In this document: positions 1 to 6,640 of the stretch, one piece after another | Layout of the letters: each line of letters opens with the position of its first letter | Position numbering within the stretch: the first letter of the stretch is position 1 | Assembly (NCBI GenBank): GCA_902795095.1 | Contig: CADBKB010000021.1 | Location: 1-17,660 of the forward strand | Length of the DNA stretch: 17,660 nucleotides | Source: Oscillospiraceae bacterium | GTDB taxonomy: Bacteria; Bacillota_A; Clostridia; Oscillospirales; Oscillospiraceae | Direction of reading: 5' to 3' | The notes under the pieces: model-generated | Told to the model about the DNA's origin: nothing | The model's input: the letters and a program-made list of their open reading frames with translations, nothing else | Databases searched by the model: none | Translations under genes and position numbers: made by a program

Positions 1-164
1 CGGTACTTATAGAACGCGCTGCGGGAAATGCCGGTGATGCGGGCGGCGTCGTTGACGGTGCGGGCCGCGCCGGTCTCCAGCAGATGCTTGGTCTGGGCCA
101 CCTTGACAAAGACCTCCGGCAGGGCGGACGCCTCGACGATATAGTATCTCGGTTTTTTGTGCAT
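1..164 (-). CDS. pheB: PheB-like ACT-domain protein (UPF0735), N-terminal part
   Basis: The left edge of the window cuts this gene; only the first 54 codons are visible. They begin MHKKPRYYIVEASALPEVF and end in a helix-turn-helix-like stretch with the residues GISRSAFYKYR. That start, and the SRSAFYKYR motif near residue 47, are characteristic of the UPF0735/PheB family, in which a short helical N-terminal domain precedes an ACT domain. The ACT half would lie outside the window. The start is an ATG with GGAGGGAG about 5 nt upstream. In Bacillus subtilis, pheB lies beside pheA, and ACT domains usually bind amino acids, so a role in aromatic amino acid metabolism or its control is inferred. 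The AI-2E permease gene diverges from it. A TetR-type regulator was the main alternative because of the helix-turn-helix appearance, but the length and motif order fit PheB better. Confidence 0.75.
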   Translation of the reverse strand, partial: MHKKPRYYIVEASALPEVFVKVAQTKHLLETGAARTVNDAARITGISRSAFYKY

Positions 165-214
165 GATGCTCCCTCCGTGTGCGTCTATCGCGTGCATTTG
201 TTCTTGTATCACAC

Positions 215-243
215 ATTTTATCACAGGCTTTTGGCAAATTCAA
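215..243 (-). promoter_or_regulatory. Sigma-A-type promoter for pheB
   Basis: On the minus strand, TTGAAT (238-243) and TAAAAT (215-220) are separated by exactly 17 bp. The site lies about 50 bp upstream of the pheB start codon in the divergent intergenic region. I found no equally good promoter on the plus strand for the permease gene. Confidence 0.5.
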
Positions 244-278
244 GGGATTTTCCCGCACAGAGGAGAAAGGAGGCGGAC

Positions 279-1316
279 ATGACGGAGAAAAAACCGGAAC
301 GCACGGTGCTGCTGGCTGTGCTGGGGGCACTGGGCCTGTTTCTGGCTGTGCGCTATGTGCTGCCGGCCATGGCTCCCTTTGCCATCGGCCTGGCGGTGGC
401 GGCCATGGCCCAGGGGCCGGTGCGCCGCTGCCGGCGGATCCTGCCCCGCTGGGCGGCAAGCGTTGTATGCGTCGGGGCGATCTACGGCGTGCTGGGCCTC
501 GGACTCTGGGGCCTGACGCGGCTGGCGGCGAGCCGGCTGGGGGCGCTGGCGGCCCAGCTCCCCGCCCTGGCAAAGGCGGCGGGGGCGTCCATGACCCGGC
601 TGTCCGACGCGCTGTGCGCCCGGGCGCCGGCGGACATGGAGGAGGCGGTCCGCCGCTGGACCGACGCCCTCCTGGCCCGAAGCGAACGGCTGGGCGAGGC
701 CCTGTCCGGCGCGGCCCTGCGGGCCATGGGTGGGGCGGTATCCGCCCTGCCGGACGCCGCGGTCTTCACCGTCACGGCGGTGCTTTCCAGCTTCATGCTC
801 TGCGTGCGGCTGCCGGAGCTCCGGCAGGCGCTGCGGCAGCGGCTGCCCCTGCGGCTGCGCGCCCGGCTGCTGCAGGCGTCCGGACGGATGAAAACCGCCC
901 TGGGCGGCTGGCTCCGGGCGCAGCTCCGGCTGATGGGGGTGACCTTTGCCATCTGCGCGGCGGGGCTGCTGGTTCTGGGGGTGCGCCGGTTCCTGGGCCC
1001 GGCGGCGCTGACGGCCTGCGTGGACGCCCTGCCGGTGCTGGGCGCGGGCACGGTGCTGCTGCCCTGGGGCGCGGCCTGCCTGCTGCGGGGGCAGACCCGG
1101 CTGGGCGTGGGTCTGGCCGTCCTCTATGCCGCCTGCGCCCTCACCCGCTCCGCCCTGGAGCCCCGGCTGCTGGGCCGCCATCTGGGCCTGAGCCCTCTGG
1201 CGGCGCTGGGGGCCATGTACGCGGGCTTCCGCCTGTGCGGCGTGGCGGGGATGATCCTCTTCCCCATCGGCGCCATGCTCCTGGGCCAGGTGCTGGATCT
1301 GTTCAAGACCCGTTAG
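279..1316 (+). CDS. ytvI: AI-2E family permease, YtvI-like (probable sporulation integral membrane protein)
   Basis: This is a 345-residue polytopic membrane protein, a normal length for the AI-2E/PerM/YtvI family. Hydrophobic segments lie at about residues 9-45, 58-80, 155-175, 215-236 and 240-340, with a charged amphipathic stretch (about 85-150) between the N-terminal pair and the rest, as is usual in the family. The C-terminal segment around DALPVLGAGTVLLPWGA (249-265), followed by LEPRLLG and a glycine-rich last pair of helices, resembles YtvI most closely; YtvI is a sporulation membrane protein in Bacillus. The start is the ATG preceded by AGAAAGGAGG (264-273) at ideal spacing; the frame stays open further upstream but lacks a ribosome site there. 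Family members export small molecules or ions, and the substrate here cannot be told from sequence. PheB diverges upstream. A PAP2 gene with its own promoter follows 88 bp downstream. Confidence 0.8.
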   Translation: MTEKKPERTVLLAVLGALGLFLAVRYVLPAMAPFAIGLAVAAMAQGPVRRCRRILPRWAASVVCVGAIYGVLGLGLWGLTRLAASRLGALAAQLPALAKAAGASMTRLSDALCARAPADMEEAVRRWTDALLARSERLGEALSGAALRAMGGAVSALPDAAVFTVTAVLSSFMLCVRLPELRQALRQRLPLRLRARLLQASGRMKTALGGWLRAQLRLMGVTFAICAAGLLVLGVRRFLGPAALTACVDALPVLGAGTVLLPWGAACLLRGQTRLGVGLAVLYAACALTRSALEPRLLGRHLGLSPLAALGAMYAGFRLCGVAGMILFPIGAMLLGQVLDLFKTR

Positions 1317-1350
1317 CTTCCGCGGCGCGGGGATCTTTTGCACAGCCCGG

Positions 1351-1379
1351 TTGAAAAGTCTTTCCGAGACTGCTATAAT
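1351..1379 (+). promoter_or_regulatory. Consensus sigma-A promoter for the PAP2-like gene
   Basis: TTGAAA (1351-1356) and TATAAT (1374-1379) are separated by 17 bp, and a TG lies one base upstream of the -10 box (TGCTATAAT). The predicted transcription start is near 1386, leaving a leader of only about 20-25 nt. This makes the downstream gene an independent transcription unit from ytvI. Confidence 0.85.
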
Positions 1380-1404
1380 GGGGCATACATGAAAAGCCGA
1401 GGGG

Positions 1405-2055
1405 GTGAGGATCACGGACAAAAAGAAATACCGGCTGCTCTCGCCGCTGCTGCCGCGCTATGCCATCGTCCCCGTGGCGCTGATGCTGGTCGCCAACAGC
1501 GTGGCGTATTTCGGCACCCGTCTTCTGGATGTCCACGCCCCGCTGTGCAATGTGGCCACCGCCCTGGACGGGCGCATCCCCTTCGTGCCGGCGATGATCG
1601 TGGTATATCTGCTGGCCTTCGGCCAGTGGGCGGTGGGGTATCTGGTCCTGGCCCATGAGCCGCGGGAGTCCTGCCGCTACTGGGCCTGCGCCATGCTTCT
1701 GGCGAAGCTGATCGGCGCGGTGTGCTTCCTGTTCCTGCCCACGCAGATCCAGCGCCCCGTGCCCGCGGGGCAGGATATTTTCAGCCGCCTCGTGGCCTGG
1801 ATCTATTCCGTTGACGAGCCGAACAACCTCTTTCCCTCCTTCCATTGCCTGGAATCCTGGCTGTTCACCCGTCTGTTTTTCGCCTCGCCCCGGGTGGCAA
1901 AGCCCTGGAAAATCGCTTCGGCGCTGTTTACCCTCGCCGTGTTCGCCTCGGTGCTGCTGCTCAAGCAGCACTACCTCGCGGATATCCCCGCCGGGATCCT
2001 GACCGCCGAGATGGGCATGCTCTGGGCCCGCCTCTTCTTCAACCGCAGTGAATAA
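1405..2055 (+). CDS. PAP2-superfamily membrane protein (PAP2_3 / inositol-phosphotransferase-like branch)
   Basis: This is a 216-residue protein with about six membrane segments (roughly 18-38, 60-82, 92-112, 125-140, 148-162, 170-187). PAP2 active-site elements are present in variant form: an RP dipeptide at 117-118, PSFH at 144-147 instead of PSGH, and KQHYLADIPAG at 187-197 carrying the histidine (H189) and aspartate (D193) of motif C3. The lysine of C1 and the arginine of the usual SR pair are missing. This pattern suits the PAP2_3/AUR1-like branch, which handles lipid phosphate or phospho-alcohol transfer, better than classical phosphatases. The exact reaction is unknown. The listed start is a GTG with GAGGG nearly touching it. 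An ATC six bases downstream would be better spaced from the ribosome site. The first in-frame ATG (residue 27) would delete part of the first membrane helix. The gene has its own promoter and terminator. Confidence 0.8.
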   Translation: MRITDKKKYRLLSPLLPRYAIVPVALMLVANSVAYFGTRLLDVHAPLCNVATALDGRIPFVPAMIVVYLLAFGQWAVGYLVLAHEPRESCRYWACAMLLAKLIGAVCFLFLPTQIQRPVPAGQDIFSRLVAWIYSVDEPNNLFPSFHCLESWLFTRLFFASPRVAKPWKIASALFTLAVFASVLLLKQHYLADIPAGILTAEMGMLWARLFFNRSE

Positions 2056-2059
2056 AAAA

Positions 2060-2083
2060 CACGCCCTGTCGGGCGTGTTTTTT
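2060..2083 (+). terminator. Bidirectional intrinsic terminator between convergent genes
   Basis: The perfect 7-bp stem CACGCCC/GGGCGTG (2060-2066, 2071-2077) has the loop TGTC. It is followed by TTTTTT on the plus strand and preceded by AAAAA, so it also ends in a T run on the minus strand. It begins 5 bases after the PAP2-like stop codon. The DUF2207 stop codon on the other strand begins at the last T of the tract, so one hairpin can serve both genes. Confidence 0.9.
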
Positions 2084-3879
2084 CAGTATTCCTCGGGCTC
2101 GTAGCTCTCCCGGGTATGGCGGCGGGGATCATTGTGCCGGACGCGGCCGGCGGGCCTGGGCGCGGGGGCGCGCTTTTTCGGCGCGGTGCGCTTGCGGCGG
2201 CGGGAGGCCAGCTCGCCGCGGACGCTGGCCAGGATATAGCACAGATACCCGCGGAATTTCTCCGCCTGCCGGGGGGCGGGCTTCTCGCCGGCCTCGAACA
2301 GGGCGCATTCATCCAGACGGAGTCCGGCAAAGGCCCGGGTAAAGGCCGCGCCGACGCCCAGAGCTTCGGCGTAGAGGGCGGTGCGGTAGTAGTACTGGGG
2401 ATCCGCCGTCAGCAGCTGCTGGGCGGTCTCCGGGGTGAGGGTGCGCAGGTATTTGCGCCAGCCCAGCAGATCCGAGAGCAGGTCGACGCCGCTGCGGCGG
2501 CGCTTCGGCCCGAAGACCAGCGCCGCGGCCGCCAGCACCGAGGCCAGCAGGGCCAGGAACAGCACGCCGCCGGAGCCCGCCAGACGGATGACCACGATCA
2601 TGACGATCAGGCACAGGACCAGGATCAGGATGGGCCGGCCGCGGCGGCGCCGGGGCAGACGCTGCAGGGCATACTGCAGGGCGGCGCCCCAGACGAACCC
2701 CGCCAGGGCCGACAGAGCCAGCAGCAAAGGCCGCAGGGTCATGCTGGGGATCACCCGGTCGGCACAGGACAGGGCGGCCACGGCGCACAGGGCAATGGCG
2801 CACAGCCGCAGCAGGCCGGGCCTGCCGGGCTTATCGGCATAGATCCGGCCGTACCAGTAGGCGCGGGCGGCTTTGTTCGCCCGCTTGCGGGCGGCGGCCC
2901 AGGCGTTGGTGCCGCTGGCGACAGTTTCCTTCTTGGCGAAGAGCTGGGCGAAGACCTCCTGCTCATAGGCGCTGCGCTCGTTGCCCATGGGGATGAGGCG
3001 GGTGAGCAGCAGGCGGCCGCCCTTGAGCCTGGCGGCGCGGAGATAGCCGTCGGCAGCCCAGCCCAGCACCATCAGCGCCAGATCCGGCGGCTGATCGACC
3101 AGGAGCATGGCCGCCACCCCCGGCTCCACGCCCATGGGGGCGCGGGTCTGGGGCTCCATCCGCGGCATCGGCGAGCGCAGGGCGCGCCACCAGTAGATCG
3201 CGCCGAACAGGGCCAGCACGATCATGGCGATCTTGTCAAACAGGAGGGTGCGCCCGGCCACATTGTGCAGGGCGAAGTAATCCGGCTCCGTCTGCAGCCG
3301 CAGGTCCAGGGTCTCGCCCGCCAGCATGGGTTCCATGGAATCGGCGGTGATCAGCCCCTCGGGGGAGACGCGGATGGTGAGAAAATTGTCGATGCCGTCG
3401 GCATAGTAGCCGCTGGAAAACTCCGGGATGGCCTCGAAGGGACCGGGCATCTGGACCTTGGCGGAGAAATGCTCCACGTCCGCATCCTTAACGGCCCCCA
3501 GCAGACGCACGCTGAATTGCTGGGCCTCGCTGTCGGCGGCCACGGTATTGCGCACGGTATAGCTCAGGTGCAGATCCATGGGGAAGGACAGACCGGATTC
3601 TCCCCCCAGGGTGAGGGTGCTCTGGCCGCCGGCGCGGGAGACGTCGGCCTTCTGCCCCGCCACATGCACGCCGGAGACGTTGGGCCCCAGCGTGATGGAA
3701 AGGCTGTCCACCGGCGCGTCCGCTTCCAGATGGGCGGCGACCTCCGCCTTGGCGGTGCCGTTTTCGTCCACGGTCATCTCGACGCTCATGGTTTCCACCC
3801 GGACGCTTGCCGCCGCGGCGCCCACGCTCAGGCCCAGGACGCAGAGGACGGCGATCAGCAGCCGCAGGAGCTGCTTCAT
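2083..3879 (-). CDS. DUF2207-family membrane protein with signal peptide
   Basis: The product has 598 residues. A signal peptide (1-24, cleavage near AAAAS) leads into an extracytoplasmic beta-rich DUF2207 domain (about 25-205). A transmembrane helix follows (about 212-234). A cytoplasmic segment contains the family's VDQPPDLALMVLGWAADGYL stretch (261-280). Four further hydrophobic helices lie at about 355-372, 382-402, 416-434 and 438-457. The C-terminal domain carries WRKYLRTL and DPQYYYRTALYAEALGVG (493-510), where the family typically has its RYL and YAIALG motifs. The tail (558-598) is very basic and ends EPEEY; many family members end in Gly/Ser-rich tails instead. The start was chosen at the ATG following AAAGGAGGG, because the signal peptide begins there; the frame extends 42 codons further upstream without support. 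No biochemical function is known for the family. The gene has its own promoter, so it need not depend on uvrB. Confidence 0.85.
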   Translation of the reverse strand: MKQLLRLLIAVLCVLGLSVGAAAASVRVETMSVEMTVDENGTAKAEVAAHLEADAPVDSLSITLGPNVSGVHVAGQKADVSRAGGQSTLTLGGESGLSFPMDLHLSYTVRNTVAADSEAQQFSVRLLGAVKDADVEHFSAKVQMPGPFEAIPEFSSGYYADGIDNFLTIRVSPEGLITADSMEPMLAGETLDLRLQTEPDYFALHNVAGRTLLFDKIAMIVLALFGAIYWWRALRSPMPRMEPQTRAPMGVEPGVAAMLLVDQPPDLALMVLGWAADGYLRAARLKGGRLLLTRLIPMGNERSAYEQEVFAQLFAKKETVASGTNAWAAARKRANKAARAYWYGRIYADKPGRPGLLRLCAIALCAVAALSCADRVIPSMTLRPLLLALSALAGFVWGAALQYALQRLPRRRRGRPILILVLCLIVMIVVIRLAGSGGVLFLALLASVLAAAALVFGPKRRRSGVDLLSDLLGWRKYLRTLTPETAQQLLTADPQYYYRTALYAEALGVGAAFTRAFAGLRLDECALFEAGEKPAPRQAEKFRGYLCYILASVRGELASRRRKRTAPKKRAPAPRPAGRVRHNDPRRHTRESYEPEEY

Positions 3880-3918
3880 GGCGGTCCCTCCTTTCATTGG
3901 AATAGAATTCTTGGGTTT

Positions 3919-3947
3919 ACTATAGCATAGAACCCGAAAAATGTCAA
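3919..3947 (-). promoter_or_regulatory. Near-consensus sigma-A promoter for the DUF2207 gene
   Basis: On the minus strand, a perfect TTGACA (3942-3947) is followed after 17 bp by TATAGT (3919-3924). It lies in the 76-bp gap between the uvrB stop and the DUF2207 start and separates the two transcriptionally. No SOS box of the GAAC-N4-GTTC form overlaps it. Confidence 0.85.
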
Positions 3948-3955
3948 AAAATCCC

Positions 3956-5917
3956 CTATTTTGCCCCCCGCAGCTCGATGATCTGGTCCCGCAGGGCGGC
4001 GGCATACTCGAACTCCATCATGCGGGCGGCCTGACGCATCTGCTTCTCCAGCTTTGCGATGGCCTCCTCCCGCTCGCGCTTGGTCATCTTCACGCCGCCC
4101 TTGCGCGTCACCTCGGCGGCGTCGCGGCTGATCTCGATGAGCTCGCGCACATCCTTGACGATGGTCTTGGGCACGATGCCGTGGGCCTCGTTGTAGGCCT
4201 GCTGGATGGCGCGGCGGCGGTTGGTCTCGTCGATGGCGGCGCGCATGGCCGCGGTGATGTGATCGGCGTACATGACCACCCGGCCCCCGGCGTTGCGGGC
4301 GGCGCGGCCGATGGTCTGGATGAGGGAGGTCTCGGAGCGGAGGAAGCCCTCCTTGTCCGCGTCCAGGATGGCCACCAGGGCCACCTCCGGCAGGTCCAGG
4401 CCCTCGCGCAGCAGGTTGATGCCCACCAGCACGTCGAATTTTGCCATGCGCAGGTCGCGGATGATCTCCATGCGCTCCATGGCGCCCACATCGGAGTGCA
4501 TGTAGCGCACGCGGATGCCCGCCTTGCCCAGGTAGTCCGTCAGATCCTCCGCCATTTTCTTGGTGAGGGTGGTGACGAGGATGCGCTCGTTATGGGAGAT
4601 CACCGCGTGGATCTCTCCGATCAGATCGTCGATCTGTCCCTCGATGGGCCGGACGATGACCTCCGGATCCAGCAGACCCGTGGGCCGGATCACCTGCTCG
4701 GCGATCTGCCCGGCCCGCTCCCGCTCGAAGGGCGCGGGGGTGGCGGAGATATAGATCCGCTGGCCCAGCTTGCTTTCAAACTCATCGAAGGTCAGCGGGC
4801 GGTTGTCGAAGGCCGAGGGCAGGCGGAAGCCGTACTCCACCAGGCTCTCCTTGCGGGAGCGGTCACCGTTGTACATGGCGCGCACCTGGGGCAGGGTGAC
4901 GTGGCTCTCGTCCACCATCAGCAGGAAATCGTCGGGGAAATAGTCGATGAGGGTCATGGGCGGCGTGCCGGGGGCCCGGCCGGAGATGACCCGGGAATAG
5001 TTCTCGATGCCGGTGCAGAAGCCGATCTCCTGCATCATCTCGATGTCGTAGCGGGTGCGCTGGGCGATGCGCTGGGCTTCCAGGAGCTTGCCCCGCGCTT
5101 CAAAGTAGGCCACGCGCTCGTCCATCTCCCGCTCGATCTCCCGGATGGCCCGCTCCATCTTCTCCCGGGTGGTCACGTAGTGGCTGGCGGGATAGATGGC
5201 CACATGGTTCAGCACCCGCTCCGGCATGCCGGTGACGGCGTTGATCTCGCTGATACGGTCCACCTCGTCGCCGAAAAATTCCACCCGGATGGCCCGGCCC
5301 GCCCAGTAGGCGGGATAGATCTCCAGGGTGTCGCCCCGGACGCGGAAGGTATTGCGGGTGAAGTTCAGATCGTTGCGCTCGTAGCGGATCTCCGTGAGCC
5401 TGCGGGAGATCTCCTCGATGGGCCGGCTCTGGCCCACGCGCAGGGAGATGACCATGTTCTGATAGTCGATGGGGTCGCCCAGACCGTAGATGCACGACAC
5501 GGAGGCCACCACGATCACGTCCCGCCGCTCAAACAGGGCCGAGGTGGCGCTGTGGCGCAGACGGTCGATCTCCTCGTTGACGGAGGAATCCTTTTCAATG
5601 TAGGTGTCGGTGTGGGCGATGTAGGCCTCGGGCTGATAGTAGTCATAGTAGGAGATGAAGTATTCCACCGCGTTCTCCGGGAAAAACTCCCGGAACTCCG
5701 AGCAGAGCTGGGCGGCCAGGGTCTTGTTGTGGGCCAGCACCAGGGTGGGCCGGTTCATGCGGGCGATGACGTTGGCCATGGTGAAGGTCTTGCCCGAGCC
5801 GGTGACGCCCAGCAGCACCTGCTCCGCCAGGCCCAGCTCCAGTCCCTGCACCAGCGTGTCGATGGCCTGGGGCTGGTCGCCGGTGGGCTGATAGGGAGCG
5901 TGCAGGCGAAATTCCAT
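3956..5917 (-). CDS. uvrB: UvrABC system protein B (excinuclease helicase subunit)
   Basis: UvrB loads onto damaged DNA with UvrA, verifies the lesion with its beta-hairpin and recruits the nuclease UvrC in nucleotide excision repair. The 653-residue product has the family's usual length. Visible elements in order are Walker A GVTGSGKT (37-44), the beta-hairpin with [10 protein letters not shown] (90-99), motif II DESH (around 340), TIGRAARN (motif VI, around 540) and a C-terminal UVR motif (about 618-652) with [20 protein letters not shown]. All catalytic motifs look intact. The start is the ATG preceded by AGAAAGGAG; 5' extension of the frame only overlaps the PAP2 gene in another frame. 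The PAP2 stop codon lies 2 nt upstream, so the ribosome site sits inside that gene and the two are probably co-transcribed and translationally coupled. Neither uvrA nor uvrC is in the window, and no GAAC-N4-GTTC SOS operator is visible upstream. Confidence 0.97.
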   Translation of the reverse strand: MEFRLHAPYQPTGDQPQAIDTLVQGLELGLAEQVLLGVTGSGKTFTMANVIARMNRPTLVLAHNKTLAAQLCSEFREFFPENAVEYFISYYDYYQPEAYIAHTDTYIEKDSSVNEEIDRLRHSATSALFERRDVIVVASVSCIYGLGDPIDYQNMVISLRVGQSRPIEEISRRLTEIRYERNDLNFTRNTFRVRGDTLEIYPAYWAGRAIRVEFFGDEVDRISEINAVTGMPERVLNHVAIYPASHYVTTREKMERAIREIEREMDERVAYFEARGKLLEAQRIAQRTRYDIEMMQEIGFCTGIENYSRVISGRAPGTPPMTLIDYFPDDFLLMVDESHVTLPQVRAMYNGDRSRKESLVEYGFRLPSAFDNRPLTFDEFESKLGQRIYISATPAPFERERAGQIAEQVIRPTGLLDPEVIVRPIEGQIDDLIGEIHAVISHNERILVTTLTKKMAEDLTDYLGKAGIRVRYMHSDVGAMERMEIIRDLRMAKFDVLVGINLLREGLDLPEVALVAILDADKEGFLRSETSLIQTIGRAARNAGGRVVMYADHITAAMRAAIDETNRRRAIQQAYNEAHGIVPKTIVKDVRELIEISRDAAEVTRKGGVKMTKREREEAIAKLEKQMRQAARMMEFEYAAALRDQIIELRGAK

Positions 5918-5919
5918 GG

Positions 5920-6453
5920 TCAGGTCTCCTTTCTGCGCGGGATGCGGTCCGCCGCAAGGCATCCGACGGCGCCGCAAAGCGCGCCGAGGGCGATACCGGC
6001 GAACACATCGGTGGGATAGTGGATGTACAGGTACAGCCGGGAGAAGCAGATGAGCGCCGCCAGGATCACCGCGGGGATCGCCAGACGGCTGCGGCGCCAC
6101 GCCAGCGCGGTGGCGGCGGCGAAGGCCGAGGCGGCATGGCCCGAGGGGAAGGAAGCGTCCGTGGGGGCCCTGACCAGCAGGACCACGTCGCGGATGGCAT
6201 AGGGGCGGATGCGCCCCACCAGGGGCTTGATGAGGATGTTGCACAAAAGCAGGTCGAGGATCAGCGCCAGCGCCACGCACAGGCCGAGCCTGCGGGTCTT
6301 CGGGACGCACAGCAGCACCAGCGCCAGGGCGATCCAAACGATCCCTTTATCCCCCAGATGGGTGAGCGCGGAAAAAAACGAATCCATAAAGGGCGTCCGG
6401 CAGCGCTGCAGCGCGTCCAGGACGGAAAGGTCCCATATCGTGATCGGATCCAT
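5920..6453 (-). CDS. PAP2-family phosphatase (canonical lipid phosphatase motifs)
   Basis: This is a 177-residue membrane protein with all three PAP2 phosphatase signatures intact. C1 is KPLVGRIRP (K76, R83-P84), C2 is SFPSGH (PSGH 103-106) and C3 is [12 protein letters not shown] (S138-R139, H145, D149). Five to six hydrophobic helices (about 36-52, 56-76, 88-96, 105-118, 123-137, 147-168) place the active site at the outer membrane face. Likely substrates are undecaprenyl pyrophosphate, phosphatidylglycerol phosphate or similar lipid phosphates; sequence alone does not decide which. The start was set at the ATG (codon 18 of the open frame) because AAGGAG precedes it at good spacing. Its stop is 2 nt before uvrB, so the pair forms a small operon. 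I see no clear promoter just upstream; the preceding gap is filled by a palindromic repeat. It is not closely similar to the PAP2-like protein at 1405. Confidence 0.92.
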   Translation of the reverse strand: MDPITIWDLSVLDALQRCRTPFMDSFFSALTHLGDKGIVWIALALVLLCVPKTRRLGLCVALALILDLLLCNILIKPLVGRIRPYAIRDVVLLVRAPTDASFPSGHAASAFAAATALAWRRSRLAIPAVILAALICFSRLYLYIHYPTDVFAGIALGALCGAVGCLAADRIPRRKET

Positions 6454-6507
6454 AGGTTGCTCCTTCTTAAAATGATCAGAGGGCCAAAGCCTTCCGTGCG
6501 GCATTTT

Positions 6508-6625
6508 CCGTAGGGAGCGATCCCCAGATCGCTCCGCTGCTTCCGGGCCTGGGCGCGTATCGCGGAGGCATCCCCTGAAGGGACTAGGCGGCTTCGCCGC
6601 CGTCGCTGGGGATGCCTCCCTACGG
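6508..6625. repeat. Head-to-head pair of CCGTAGGG palindromic elements
   Basis: The left copy reads on the plus strand: CCGTAGG, then GGAGCGATC, loop CCCA, and GATCGCTCC (stem arms 6514-6522 and 6527-6535, perfect 9 bp). The right copy reads on the minus strand from 6625: CCGTAGG followed by a 12-bp perfect stem, GGAGGCATCCCC (arms 6564-6575 and 6608-6619). Its loop contains a further hairpin GGCGGC-TTC-GCCGCC (6587-6601). The terminal CCGTAGGGAG of both copies are inverted repeats of each other (6508-6517, 6616-6625). The element fills most of the gap between rqcH and the PAP2 phosphatase gene. It shares its flank and loop with the array at 17054-17242, so it belongs to one dispersed repeat family. 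Confidence 0.85.
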
Positions 6626-6640
6626 ACGGAATGCTTTGCA

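Noticed and set aside
1320..1336. Short GC hairpin CCGC-GGC-GCGG followed by GGATCTTTT after ytvI as a terminator
   Set aside because: The stem is only 4 bp and the T run is short and displaced, so it is not convincing.
2116..3930. A 604-codon plus-strand frame opposite the DUF2207 gene
   Set aside because: The minus-strand gene has a signal peptide, transmembrane helices, family motifs, a ribosome site and a promoter; the plus frame is Gly/Gln/His-rich without any of these.
3941..6019. A 692-codon open frame on the plus strand opposite uvrB
   Set aside because: UvrB on the minus strand is unambiguous with all motifs and a ribosome site. The plus-strand frame is a His/Gly/Asp-rich product of GC-biased codons and has no ribosome site or family motif.
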